Part shown: one piece after another, positions 29,337 through 37,963 of the stretch
Layout of the letters: each line of letters opens with the position of its first letter
How positions within the stretch are numbered: position 1 is the stretch's first letter
Source of the DNA: Bacteroidota bacterium
GTDB lineage: Bacteria > Bacteroidota > Bacteroidia > Flavobacteriales > Flavobacteriaceae
DNA length: 64,000 nucleotides
NCBI GenBank assembly: GCA_027620655.1
Contig: JAQCDS010000003.1
Coordinates: forward strand, 136,449-200,448
Direction of reading: 5' to 3'
Translations under genes and position numbers: made by a program
Notes under the pieces: model-generated
What the model was told of the DNA's origin: nothing
The model's database searches: none
What the model saw: the letters and a program-made list of their open reading frames with translations, nothing else

Positions 29337-30070
29337 ACAGAATTAAAATTTTAAATACCAATATTGATAATTTGTCTATGGACCAAACTTTACAACGCAT
29401 AGAAAACAATATACTGCAAAATACCAAGCTTCATCATGTGGTGGTAAATGCAAGTAAAATGGTAGCAATGCAAACGGATTTAAAGTTAAGACAAAGCGTA
29501 AACAGTTGCGATTTAATAAATGCCGATGGTCAAGCTGTAGTTTGGGCTTCAAGAATTTTAGGGCAGCCGTTAAAAGAAAGAGTTGCTGGAATAGACCTAA
29601 TGGAAAATTTAGTTGAATTGGCCTACAAGAAAAACTATAAAATTTTCTTTTTTGGCGCCAAAGAAGAAGTTGTTTCTAGGGTAGTAAATAACTATAAAAT
29701 CAAATATTCTAAAGATATTATTGCAGGGTATAGAAATGGCTATTTTAAAAAAGAAAATGAAGCAAATATAGCCCAACAAATTTCAAATAGTGGAGCAGAT
29801 ATTTTGTTTGTAGCAATTAGTTCACCAACCAAAGAGAATTTCTTATACGATAACAAAGAAACCCTAAGGGGTGTAAATTTTATTATGGGTGTAGGAGGTA
29901 GTTTTGATGTGGTATCAGGTTTAGTAAAACGCGCCCCATTGTGGACGCAAAAAATTGGAATGGAATGGTTCTATCGTTTTGCTCAAGAACCGAAACGTAT
30001 GTGGAAACGTTATTTGATAGGAAACATCAAATTTATTTGGATGGTCTTCAAAGCAAGACTATCAAAATAA
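29333..30070 (+). CDS. WecG/TagA/CpsF family glycosyltransferase
   Basis: HVVVNASKMVAMQTDLKLRQSVNSCDLINADGQAVVWASRILGQPLKERVAGIDLMENL, GVGGSFDVVSGLVKRAPLWTQKIGMEWFYRFAQEPKRMWKRYL. Confidence 0.95.
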   Translation: MNRIKILNTNIDNLSMDQTLQRIENNILQNTKLHHVVVNASKMVAMQTDLKLRQSVNSCDLINADGQAVVWASRILGQPLKERVAGIDLMENLVELAYKKNYKIFFFGAKEEVVSRVVNNYKIKYSKDIIAGYRNGYFKKENEANIAQQISNSGADILFVAISSPTKENFLYDNKETLRGVNFIMGVGGSFDVVSGLVKRAPLWTQKIGMEWFYRFAQEPKRMWKRYLIGNIKFIWMVFKARLSK

Positions 30071-30106
30071 ACTAATTTACAACCACCCCAAACCAAACAA
30101 TCTAAT

Positions 30107-30114
30107 TATATTTG
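30107..30114 (+). promoter_or_regulatory. candidate internal -7 box (TATATTTG) upstream of the UXS-like gene
   Basis: Exact TAnnTTTG, 20 bp before the ATG; no clear -33 element. Confidence 0.35.
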
Positions 30115-30133
30115 GCATGACAAATAGATTATC

Positions 30134-31123
30134 ATGTCCAAAACCGTTCTTATCACTGGCGCCGCAGGCTTTTTAGGGTCACATCTCTGTGATCGTTTTA
30201 TTGGTGAAGGATTTCAGGTTATTGGGATAGACAATTACATTACTGGAGATCAAGACAATATTCAGCACCTTTTTAAGCACCCCAGTTTTGAGTTTATAGA
30301 GCATGATGTTACGAATCATATCAACATTGCACAACCTATAGATTATATTTTACATTTTGCTTCTCCAGCCAGTCCCATTGATTATCTTAAAATCCCTATT
30401 CAAACCCTAAAAGTAGGGTCTTTAGGCACACATAATTTATTAGGTTTAGCAAAAGCCAAAAATGCCCGTATTCTTATCGCCTCGACCTCAGAAGTCTATG
30501 GCGATCCGCTAGTACATCCACAGTCAGAAGAATACTATGGTAATGTCAGCTCCATTGGCCCTCGTGGGGTTTACGACGAAGCCAAACGCTTTCAAGAAGC
30601 ATTGACCATGGCCTATCACCGTTTTCATGGATTAGAGACTCGCATCGCTCGAATTTTCAACACCTATGGTCCTCGTATGCGTCTCAACGACGGTCGAGTG
30701 ATCCCTGCCTTTATGGGGCAATCCTTAAGAGAAGAGCCGCTTACCGTTTTTGGTGATGGCAGCCAAACCCGTTCATTCTGTTATGTCGATGATTTGACAG
30801 AAGGCATTTATCGCCTACTATTTAGCGATTATACATTACCCGTAAATCTTGGCAACCCCGATGAAATTACAATTTTGGATTTTGCTCAAGAAATTTTAGC
30901 CCTTAGCAACAGCCATCAAGGGATAAAGTTTAAACCACTTCCAACAGATGACCCTTTAAAACGCCAACCCGATATAAGTTTAGCAAAAAAAATATTAAAT
31001 TGGACGCCTAAAGTCAAGCGAAGTGAAGGCATGAAAAAGACATTGCAATATTTTAGAACATTACCCGAATCAAAACTTTTTAAAGTCGATCATAAAGACT
31101 TTTCTAAACACATCAAACCCTAA
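30134..31123 (+). CDS. UDP-glucuronate decarboxylase-like SDR epimerase
   Basis: [109 protein letters not shown]. Confidence 0.92.
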   Translation: MSKTVLITGAAGFLGSHLCDRFIGEGFQVIGIDNYITGDQDNIQHLFKHPSFEFIEHDVTNHINIAQPIDYILHFASPASPIDYLKIPIQTLKVGSLGTHNLLGLAKAKNARILIASTSEVYGDPLVHPQSEEYYGNVSSIGPRGVYDEAKRFQEALTMAYHRFHGLETRIARIFNTYGPRMRLNDGRVIPAFMGQSLREEPLTVFGDGSQTRSFCYVDDLTEGIYRLLFSDYTLPVNLGNPDEITILDFAQEILALSNSHQGIKFKPLPTDDPLKRQPDISLAKKILNWTPKVKRSEGMKKTLQYFRTLPESKLFKVDHKDFSKHIKP

Positions 31124-32482
31124 GTGAGTACTTTTAGACAAGGACGTTATTCATGGCTGATTAAGCCCATTTTCTACACTTTTGATATCATAGTGATCAA
31201 TCTTGTAGCAGTGCTATGGCTATTCCCTCAAGTTCCTGTCGCCAAGTTTATAATGACCATTACTTTGGGATGGGTTGTTACTGTCCTGATTTCAAAATTC
31301 TACGAAGTTCATCGCTATTCTAGTGTTATTCGCGTATTCAATTTAATTATACGACAAGGACTGTTTTTTACATTGTTAATGTTTGCCTATGCAGGCATTT
31401 TTCCTCAATACAATATCAACCCAACGCGAACCCTAAAATATATTCTTGTTTGTTTTATCCTTATTTCTTTTTTTAAATACACGCTGTTTTTTCTTTTAAA
31501 AAACTATCGGGCATATTTAAAAGGAAACACTCGAAAAACAATAATTCTTGGAGAGAGCAAACAAGCTAAAAACCTTGAAGATTTTTTTAAGAACACCCCA
31601 GAGTCTGGCTTTATCAACATCAAATTAGTTTCTTTTAAAAACAGAAAAAAAGTAGATTTAAACGCGCTTTTTGAGTTTATTAAAGCTGAAAATGTGGATG
31701 AAATCTATTGTGCACTTTCAGAACTAGACCCTGCCGATGTCAATGCCATCACAAAATTTGCAGATAATAATTTGAAAGTGGTCAAATTTGTACCAGAGCA
31801 AAATACAGTTTTAAATAAAGAGTTAAAGCGTGATTTTTATGGCCTTGTTCCCGTTCTAGAATTTAGATCCATTCCTTTAGATGATTCCTTTAACTTGGCT
31901 TTAAAACGTTTTTTTGATCTTCTTTTTTCACTATTCGTCATAATATTTTTTATGTCTTGGCTTACACCACTGTTGGCCCTACTGATCAAAATAGAATCTA
32001 GAGGCCCTGTGTTTTTTACGCAAAAAAGAAATGGATATAATTATAAAACTTTTAATTGTTTCAAATTTAGATCCATGGTACCCAACAAAAAGGCAGATAT
32101 CATACAAGTCTCAAAAGCAGATCAACGCATAACTAAAGTTGGAAAATTTATTCGCCAAACGAGTATAGACGAACTCCCTCAATTCTTCAATGTATTTATT
32201 GGCGATATGTCCGTCGTTGGGCCACGCCCACACATGATAAGCCATACAGAAATGTATGCCAATAAAGTTGATAAATTTATGGTAAGGCATTTTGTAAAAC
32301 CAGGAATTACAGGCCTTGCACAAGTGAGTGGCTACAGAGGTGAAGTCGAGTCTGACAAAGACATTATCGGTCGGGTAAAATATGATATTTTTTATATCGA
32401 AAATTGGTCCTTACTTTTGGACATTAAAATTATTATTCAAACCATAGTTAAAGCCATTAAAGGCGACGAAAAAGCATATTAA
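31124..32482 (+). CDS. polyprenyl-phosphate sugar phosphotransferase (initiating transferase)
   Basis: C-terminal bacterial sugar transferase domain: KRFFDLLFSLF, GPVFFTQKRNGYNYKTFNCFKFRSMVPNKKAD, RQTSIDELPQFFNVFIGDMSVVGPRPHM; GTG start. Confidence 0.94.
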   Translation: MSTFRQGRYSWLIKPIFYTFDIIVINLVAVLWLFPQVPVAKFIMTITLGWVVTVLISKFYEVHRYSSVIRVFNLIIRQGLFFTLLMFAYAGIFPQYNINPTRTLKYILVCFILISFFKYTLFFLLKNYRAYLKGNTRKTIILGESKQAKNLEDFFKNTPESGFINIKLVSFKNRKKVDLNALFEFIKAENVDEIYCALSELDPADVNAITKFADNNLKVVKFVPEQNTVLNKELKRDFYGLVPVLEFRSIPLDDSFNLALKRFFDLLFSLFVIIFFMSWLTPLLALLIKIESRGPVFFTQKRNGYNYKTFNCFKFRSMVPNKKADIIQVSKADQRITKVGKFIRQTSIDELPQFFNVFIGDMSVVGPRPHMISHTEMYANKVDKFMVRHFVKPGITGLAQVSGYRGEVESDKDIIGRVKYDIFYIENWSLLLDIKIIIQTIVKAIKGDEKAY

Positions 32483-32485
32483 TCA

Positions 32486-33757
32486 ATGAACGTTTTAGTA
32501 TTAGGATCAGGAGGTAGAGAACATACATTTGCATGGAAAATTGCACAAAGCCCATATTGCACAACATTATTTGTAGCTCCAGGCAATTCAGGAACGGCAT
32601 CTGTTGCTACAAACTTAGAGATTTCAGTGACCGATTTTGAAGGCATAAAATCTGCAGTTTTAAACCACAACATAGAAATGGTTGTTGTGGGTCCAGAAGA
32701 CCCTTTGGTTCATGGAGTTCATGATTTCTTTTTAAATGATGATGCTTTGAAACACGTTGCTGTTATAGGTCCTCAAAAAGCTGCTGCTACATTAGAAGGC
32801 AGTAAAGAATTCGCTAAAGAGTTTTTATACCGCCACAACATCCCCACAGCGGCCTACGAAAGCTTTACAGCCCATAATCTTGAAAAAGGCTTTTCATTTT
32901 TAGAAACACTTTCTCCACCATATGTCTTAAAAGCAGACGGGCTTGCCGCAGGCAAAGGTGTTCTTATTATTAACGACCTCGAAGAAGCAAAATCAGAACT
33001 CAAAAACATGTTGGTCGACTCGAAGTTTGGCGCTGCAAGTACCAAAGTCGTTATTGAAGAATTCCTCGATGGAATAGAACTAAGCTGCTTTGTGCTTACA
33101 GACGGACTGCACTATAAAATTTTACCAACAGCAAAAGACTATAAACGTATTGGCGAAGGCGATACAGGGCTCAATACAGGCGGGATGGGCGCCATTTCGC
33201 CAGTGCCATTTGCAGATGAAGTACTATTATCCAAAATTGAAGAACGCATTGTAAAACCAACAGTTGAAGGCCTAAAAAAAGACAAAACACCATACAAAGG
33301 GTTTATATTTATTGGACTCATTGTGGTCAACAACGAACCATTAGTTATAGAATATAATGTACGTATGGGGGATCCTGAAACAGAAGCCGTTTTGCCAAGA
33401 ATTAATACAGATTTGATGGAGATTTTTATAGCCATAAAAAATCAAACTTTGCATACAATTAACTTAGACATCAATCCACAAACAGCGACTACTGTTATGC
33501 TTGTTTCATGGGGGTATCCAGAGGCTTATGAAAAGGGTAAAACAATATCAGGATTTGAGAATGTCAAAGACGCGCTAGTTTTTCATGCCGGTGCAAAATA
33601 CAGTAATGATGAGGTTGTAACTTCTGGAGGTCGAGTCATGGCTGTTACAGCGTTTGGAACTGATTATAAAAATGCTTTAGAAAAAGCCTACACTGAGGTC
33701 TCAAAAATAAACTTTGAAGGCATGAATTATAGAAAAGATCTAGGATTTGATCTATAA
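32486..33757 (+). CDS. purD: phosphoribosylamine--glycine ligase
   Basis: MNVLVLGSGGREHTFAWKIAQSP, KADGLAAGKGVLI, NTGGMGAISPVPF, EYNVRMGDPETEAVLPRI. Confidence 0.98.
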   Translation: MNVLVLGSGGREHTFAWKIAQSPYCTTLFVAPGNSGTASVATNLEISVTDFEGIKSAVLNHNIEMVVVGPEDPLVHGVHDFFLNDDALKHVAVIGPQKAAATLEGSKEFAKEFLYRHNIPTAAYESFTAHNLEKGFSFLETLSPPYVLKADGLAAGKGVLIINDLEEAKSELKNMLVDSKFGAASTKVVIEEFLDGIELSCFVLTDGLHYKILPTAKDYKRIGEGDTGLNTGGMGAISPVPFADEVLLSKIEERIVKPTVEGLKKDKTPYKGFIFIGLIVVNNEPLVIEYNVRMGDPETEAVLPRINTDLMEIFIAIKNQTLHTINLDINPQTATTVMLVSWGYPEAYEKGKTISGFENVKDALVFHAGAKYSNDEVVTSGGRVMAVTAFGTDYKNALEKAYTEVSKINFEGMNYRKDLGFDL

Positions 33758-33979
33758 AAAAGAATGCGAGGAAATACTTTTATCCTCTTCATTTTTGTCA
33801 TTAAATGACTTAAGTTGTAACATCCAATAGGTAAAACTTACTATAAGAATAACCAAGAAAATCCACGTCACAAGATTGGCAATCCACCAATTTTCAAGCT
33901 CTGTTTCTCTTAAAACATTAAAAGGAACGAACAGTACGGTTTCAAAAAATTCCTGGATACCTGCAAAAAAATCTTTCAT
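33752..33979 (-). CDS. DUF6341-like small membrane protein
   Basis: MKDFFAGIQEFFETVLFVPFNVLRETELENWWIANLVTWIFLVILIVSFTYWMLQLK; one TM segment; stop overlaps the purD stop. Confidence 0.75.
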   Translation of the reverse strand: MKDFFAGIQEFFETVLFVPFNVLRETELENWWIANLVTWIFLVILIVSFTYWMLQLKSFNDKNEEDKSISSHSFL

Positions 33980-34029
33980 GATTTGTTTTTAAAAAATTTA
34001 TCAATTTGTGCTTCCGCACAGAATAATCT

Positions 34030-34050
34030 TATATTTACGTTGCAAATATA
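34030..34050. promoter_or_regulatory. overlapping face-to-face -7 boxes for divergent DUF6341 (-) and DUF6427 (+) genes
   Basis: TATATTTAcgttgCAAATATA: TATATTTA on + and TATATTTG on - in a near-symmetric element. Confidence 0.45.
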
Positions 34051-34063
34051 AGCAACACATCAA

Positions 34064-35011
34064 ATGATTACAAGCTTTTTTAAAACATCTAAGCCTTCGC
34101 ACTATATCATTTTTTTATTTCTGCTTGTATGTGTTTTTGTTTTTCAACGCTTTGATACGTATCAAACAGACGCATTACCAGTAAGTTATCTTAAAGAATT
34201 CTCTGCTTTTATCGTATTCTTTATAGCATTATTTGTCTTTGTCTTTGTCATCACAAAAAATGATTTGACCCAAAACAATAGCTTTGCAGCGTTTTATTTG
34301 TGTTTGTTTATTTTGTTGCTGCCCAAATCGCTTTCAAATCATTCTATTTTACTTTCAAACCTTTTTATTTTATTGAGTTTTAGACGCATTTTTAGCTTGA
34401 AATCCAAAACTAACATTAAACGTAAATTATTTGATTCTGGATTTTGGATTGCGTTGGCCACAATTTTTTACCCTTTAGCGGCACTGTATTTTATTCCCTT
34501 ATTTTTTTCAATTTTCTTTTTGTCCTCAGATTTTTTTAAAAATATATTTACTGTTTTTTTTGGGATCATTTCAATTGGGCTTTTGGCATCGTTTCACAAT
34601 ATTATTTTTTATGATGAATTAAAGTTTTTACATAGATTACTACCCCAAATAAGTTTAGATTTTTCAGCTTTTAATGATGTGTTTCTAGTGCTTTCTGCAG
34701 CCTTGCTAGTGACCTTGACCTTTTGGGCAATGTTTAGTCTTTTTAATATCATGATGCTTAAAGTCAGCAAAACCCGCTTTACTTTTATAATGTTGTTTTT
34801 TGCCATAGTTATTGGGATTTTAATTCCTATTTTGTCCCCAACTAAAACAGAGGCCCCCTTTATATTTTTACTTTTCCAATTGGCAATCATAATGGCCAAT
34901 TTTACAGAACACGAAACTTCTCAATGGATGTCAAATTTTATGATTATTGTGATTTTGGGACTTGCCTTAACCAAAATAGGATTCAATATTCAGGGCCTCC
35001 TCCATCTTTAA
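34064..35011 (+). CDS. DUF6427-like polytopic membrane protein
   Basis: Multiple TM helices; conserved-looking position between the DUF6341 and DUF4254 genes. Confidence 0.65.
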   Translation: MITSFFKTSKPSHYIIFLFLLVCVFVFQRFDTYQTDALPVSYLKEFSAFIVFFIALFVFVFVITKNDLTQNNSFAAFYLCLFILLLPKSLSNHSILLSNLFILLSFRRIFSLKSKTNIKRKLFDSGFWIALATIFYPLAALYFIPLFFSIFFLSSDFFKNIFTVFFGIISIGLLASFHNIIFYDELKFLHRLLPQISLDFSAFNDVFLVLSAALLVTLTFWAMFSLFNIMMLKVSKTRFTFIMLFFAIVIGILIPILSPTKTEAPFIFLLFQLAIIMANFTEHETSQWMSNFMIIVILGLALTKIGFNIQGLLHL

Positions 35012-35025
35012 CAAAAGAATTGCAT

Positions 35026-35033
35026 TATATTTG
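35026..35033 (+). promoter_or_regulatory. -7 box TATATTTG upstream of the DUF4254 gene
   Basis: Exact TAnnTTTG, 20 bp before ATG 35053, inside the 34924-35661 ORF extension. Confidence 0.5.
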
Positions 35034-35052
35034 CAGCATAAATAATAAAACT

Positions 35053-35661
35053 ATGTTTTCGAATAAAGCCAATTCAATTTTTCAAGATGTTATTGCTACA
35101 TACAAAGTTAAAAATACTGTAGACCAACCTTTTGAAAATAAGTATGATAAAAAAGAAGATTTAATAGCACATTTGCTCTATAGAAAATGTTGGATTGACA
35201 CCGTACAATGGGCATACGAAGACATTATTCGTGACCCCAATATTGATCCTGTAGCCGCTTTAAAATTGAAGCGTATGATTGATGCCTCAAATCAAGATCG
35301 TACTGATACGGTTGAATACATTGATAGTTATTTTTTGAACCTTCACAAAAGTGTACAACCAAAAAGCAATGCCAAAATCAATTCTGAAAGCCCCGCATGG
35401 GCCATAGACCGTCTTTCTATTTTAGCTTTAAAAATTTATCATATGCATTTGGAAACTGTTCGTGATGATGCAACAGATACACATAAAGCAGCCTGTCAAA
35501 AGAAGTTAGACACATTGCTAGAGCAAAGAGAAGACCTTTCTACAGCCATAGACGATCTCTTAAAAGATATTGCAAATGGCGATAAATACATGAAAGTGTA
35601 CAAACAAATGAAAATGTACAACGACGACGAATTGAACCCTGTTCTAAGAGGCGTAAAATAA
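35053..35661 (+). CDS. DUF4254 family protein
   Basis: LLYRKCWIDTVQWAYEDIIRDPNIDP, KLKRMIDASNQDRTDTVEYIDSYF. Start MFSNKANSIF at 35053 preferred; upstream 43 codons overlap the previous gene. Confidence 0.85.
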   Translation: MFSNKANSIFQDVIATYKVKNTVDQPFENKYDKKEDLIAHLLYRKCWIDTVQWAYEDIIRDPNIDPVAALKLKRMIDASNQDRTDTVEYIDSYFLNLHKSVQPKSNAKINSESPAWAIDRLSILALKIYHMHLETVRDDATDTHKAACQKKLDTLLEQREDLSTAIDDLLKDIANGDKYMKVYKQMKMYNDDELNPVLRGVK

Positions 35662-35670
35662 AACAGTTAT

Positions 35671-36693
35671 TTGCAAGGCACTGCAAAACACATACTCATC
35701 ATTCGATTTTCGTCTCTAGGAGATGTTGCAATGATAGTTCCTGTTGTCACCGCTTTAATAAAAGCTCATCCAAAACATAAAGTTTCTGTACTCACCAAAA
35801 AACAATTTGCCCCTCTTTTTGCTCACCTGAGCAGTGTTGAGGTGATCCCAGTTGATTTCAACAATGACTACAAAGGAATTTTAGGACTCATACGCCTTTC
35901 AAAAAAAATTAAAACATTAAAAATAGATGCCATTGCAGATTTGCATCATGTGTTGAGAACCAAAGTATTGCGCCTTTTACTATCAACGAATAAGTGGAGT
36001 GTTTTAGACAAAGGACGTTCAGAAAAAAAACAATTAATTTCTGGTAGAATTTTTAGACCATTACGTCCAATGGTCGAACGCTATGCCGATGTGATTCGTA
36101 AATTAGGATTTGACTTTTCTTTAGAAAACCCTAGTTTCCCAAAAACCAATCCACTTTCAAAAAATATAGAAATAGTATTAAAAAACAGTACTCAACCCTA
36201 TGTTGGAATGGCACCGTTTGCAGCCTATGCTTCAAAAACATATCCATTTAAAAAAACAAAAAAGTTAGTGAAACTTCTTTCTAAAAAAAGTGGAACTGTA
36301 ATCTTATTTGGAGGCGGTCAAGAAGAGATCAAAAAGCTCAATGTTTTGGCTGAGACCTATGATAATGTGATTTCTGTTGCTGGACAACTCTCGCTCGATG
36401 AAGAATTGCAATTGATGTCGCACCTAAAAGTTATGTTGGCTATGGATTCAGGGAATGCACATATGGCTGCCATGATGGGCATAAAAGTGTTAACAATATG
36501 GGGAGTTACTCACCCATATTCTGGGTTTAAGCCTTTTAATCAACCCCTAGAAAATTGTTTGTTAGCTGATAGAGAGCAATTTCCAAAAATCCCAACTTCA
36601 GTATATGGAAACCATTATCCGAATGACTATGAAAATGCAATTGCATCAATTTCAGAAGAAACTATTGTAGAAGCGGTTCAAAAAGTGCTTTAA
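35671..36693 (+). CDS. glycosyltransferase family 9 (heptosyltransferase-like)
   Basis: HILIIRFSSLGDVAMIVPVVTAL, GMAPFAAYASKTYP, MLAMDSGNAHMAAMMGIKVLTIWGVTHPYSGF. Confidence 0.92.
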   Translation: MQGTAKHILIIRFSSLGDVAMIVPVVTALIKAHPKHKVSVLTKKQFAPLFAHLSSVEVIPVDFNNDYKGILGLIRLSKKIKTLKIDAIADLHHVLRTKVLRLLLSTNKWSVLDKGRSEKKQLISGRIFRPLRPMVERYADVIRKLGFDFSLENPSFPKTNPLSKNIEIVLKNSTQPYVGMAPFAAYASKTYPFKKTKKLVKLLSKKSGTVILFGGGQEEIKKLNVLAETYDNVISVAGQLSLDEELQLMSHLKVMLAMDSGNAHMAAMMGIKVLTIWGVTHPYSGFKPFNQPLENCLLADREQFPKIPTSVYGNHYPNDYENAIASISEETIVEAVQKVL

Positions 36694-37748
36694 ATATCAT
36701 CAAAATCGACAAAAATTTTGGAGGATGTTGGCACCGCTTGACAGCTTAGCACCAATCCTTCTGCTACTTCACTATCGGTAAGTATACTATTTTGACGCAT
36801 TTCTGCAGACCCTTCAGTTATTCTACAAATACAGCTACTACAGACACCACCTTGGCAGGAATATGGAACATCTAAATTTTGCTTCAAGGCCGCTTCCAAA
36901 ATAGTATGATCTGGGTTCATGGTGAAGACCTCAGTTTCATCATCTACAAGGATAGTGGTTTCAACTTGACTATTATTAGAAATAATTTTTTCATCATTTG
37001 ATGCTGTGGATGCCGCTGTAAAGAGTTCAAACAAAATTTTACTTTCGTCAACGCCTTTCTCAATAAGAACTTCTTTAACAGTTTGAATCATAGCCTCTGG
37101 ACCACATAAATAGTATGCAGAACATGTTTCTAAATCAATCAGATTTTTTAGGATATAGTTTGTATTTCCTCTGTCTATTCTCCCAAAAAGCGTATCGTCA
37201 CTTTGCGTTTGACTGTATACATATTGAAGCAATAATCTGTTGGGGTATTGCGCTTTTAGCTCTAAAAGAGTTTGAAAGAAAATAGTGTCTTGAGGTGTTT
37301 TATTTCCATATATAAGAACAAATTTTTGGCTAGTACTAGACTCTAAAACAGTTTTAAGAATGCTCATTATGGGGGTTATTCCACTACCAGCAGCAAAAGC
37401 AACTACAGTGTTTTGATGGTCTGAATTTGGAATAAAGGTAAAGCGGCCATTTGGAGGAGCAACCTCTAGAACATCTCCTACTTTTAGATCTTGATTTGCA
37501 AAAGAAGAAAACAAACCTTTTTCAATTTCTTTAATTGTGACTGTCAAAGCAGCACTAGAAGGACTTGCGCTTATAGAATAATCACGGCGCACCTCTTGGC
37601 CGTCAATTATTGTTTTGAGCGTAAGGTATTGACCAGATACAAAACTAAAAGTGGTTTTTAAATCTTCAGGAACCTCAAAACTTATACTTACAGCTTTTGA
37701 AGTTTCGCGATGTATTGCTTTTATGGTAAGTGAATGAAATGTTGCCAT
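36690..37748 (-). CDS. PaaE-like ferredoxin--NADP(H) reductase with C-terminal 2Fe-2S domain
   Basis: RRDYSISASPSSAALTVTIK, AFAAGSGITPIMSILKTVL, YLCGPEAMIQTV, VPYSCQGGVCSSCICRITEG. Confidence 0.93.
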   Translation of the reverse strand: MATFHSLTIKAIHRETSKAVSISFEVPEDLKTTFSFVSGQYLTLKTIIDGQEVRRDYSISASPSSAALTVTIKEIEKGLFSSFANQDLKVGDVLEVAPPNGRFTFIPNSDHQNTVVAFAAGSGITPIMSILKTVLESSTSQKFVLIYGNKTPQDTIFFQTLLELKAQYPNRLLLQYVYSQTQSDDTLFGRIDRGNTNYILKNLIDLETCSAYYLCGPEAMIQTVKEVLIEKGVDESKILFELFTAASTASNDEKIISNNSQVETTILVDDETEVFTMNPDHTILEAALKQNLDVPYSCQGGVCSSCICRITEGSAEMRQNSILTDSEVAEGLVLSCQAVPTSSKIFVDFDDI

Positions 37749-37963
37749 TTGCTAATTTTAAAAGGCAAAAATACTAAAGTTTAGAATGGAAATTTTGTTA
37801 ATATACCGCCAAATTTATATTTTTCTTTTGATCATTTGTATTGAAATAATACTAAAACCAGATAAAAAATTAGTTTTATTCAAAAAGATGAGTATTTTTA
37901 CAAACTTTGTATACAATTTATAGAGTATTTTAAGTTATAAATAAACACAAAAACGTCCCACAA

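Noticed and set aside
33139-33435. 98-aa minus-strand ORF inside purD
   Set aside because: Antisense shadow of a highly conserved gene; no recognisable protein features.
34924-35052. 43-codon N-terminal extension of the DUF4254 protein
   Set aside because: Overlaps the DUF6427 gene and contains the TATATTTG promoter box; MFSNKANSIF at 35053 is the better start.
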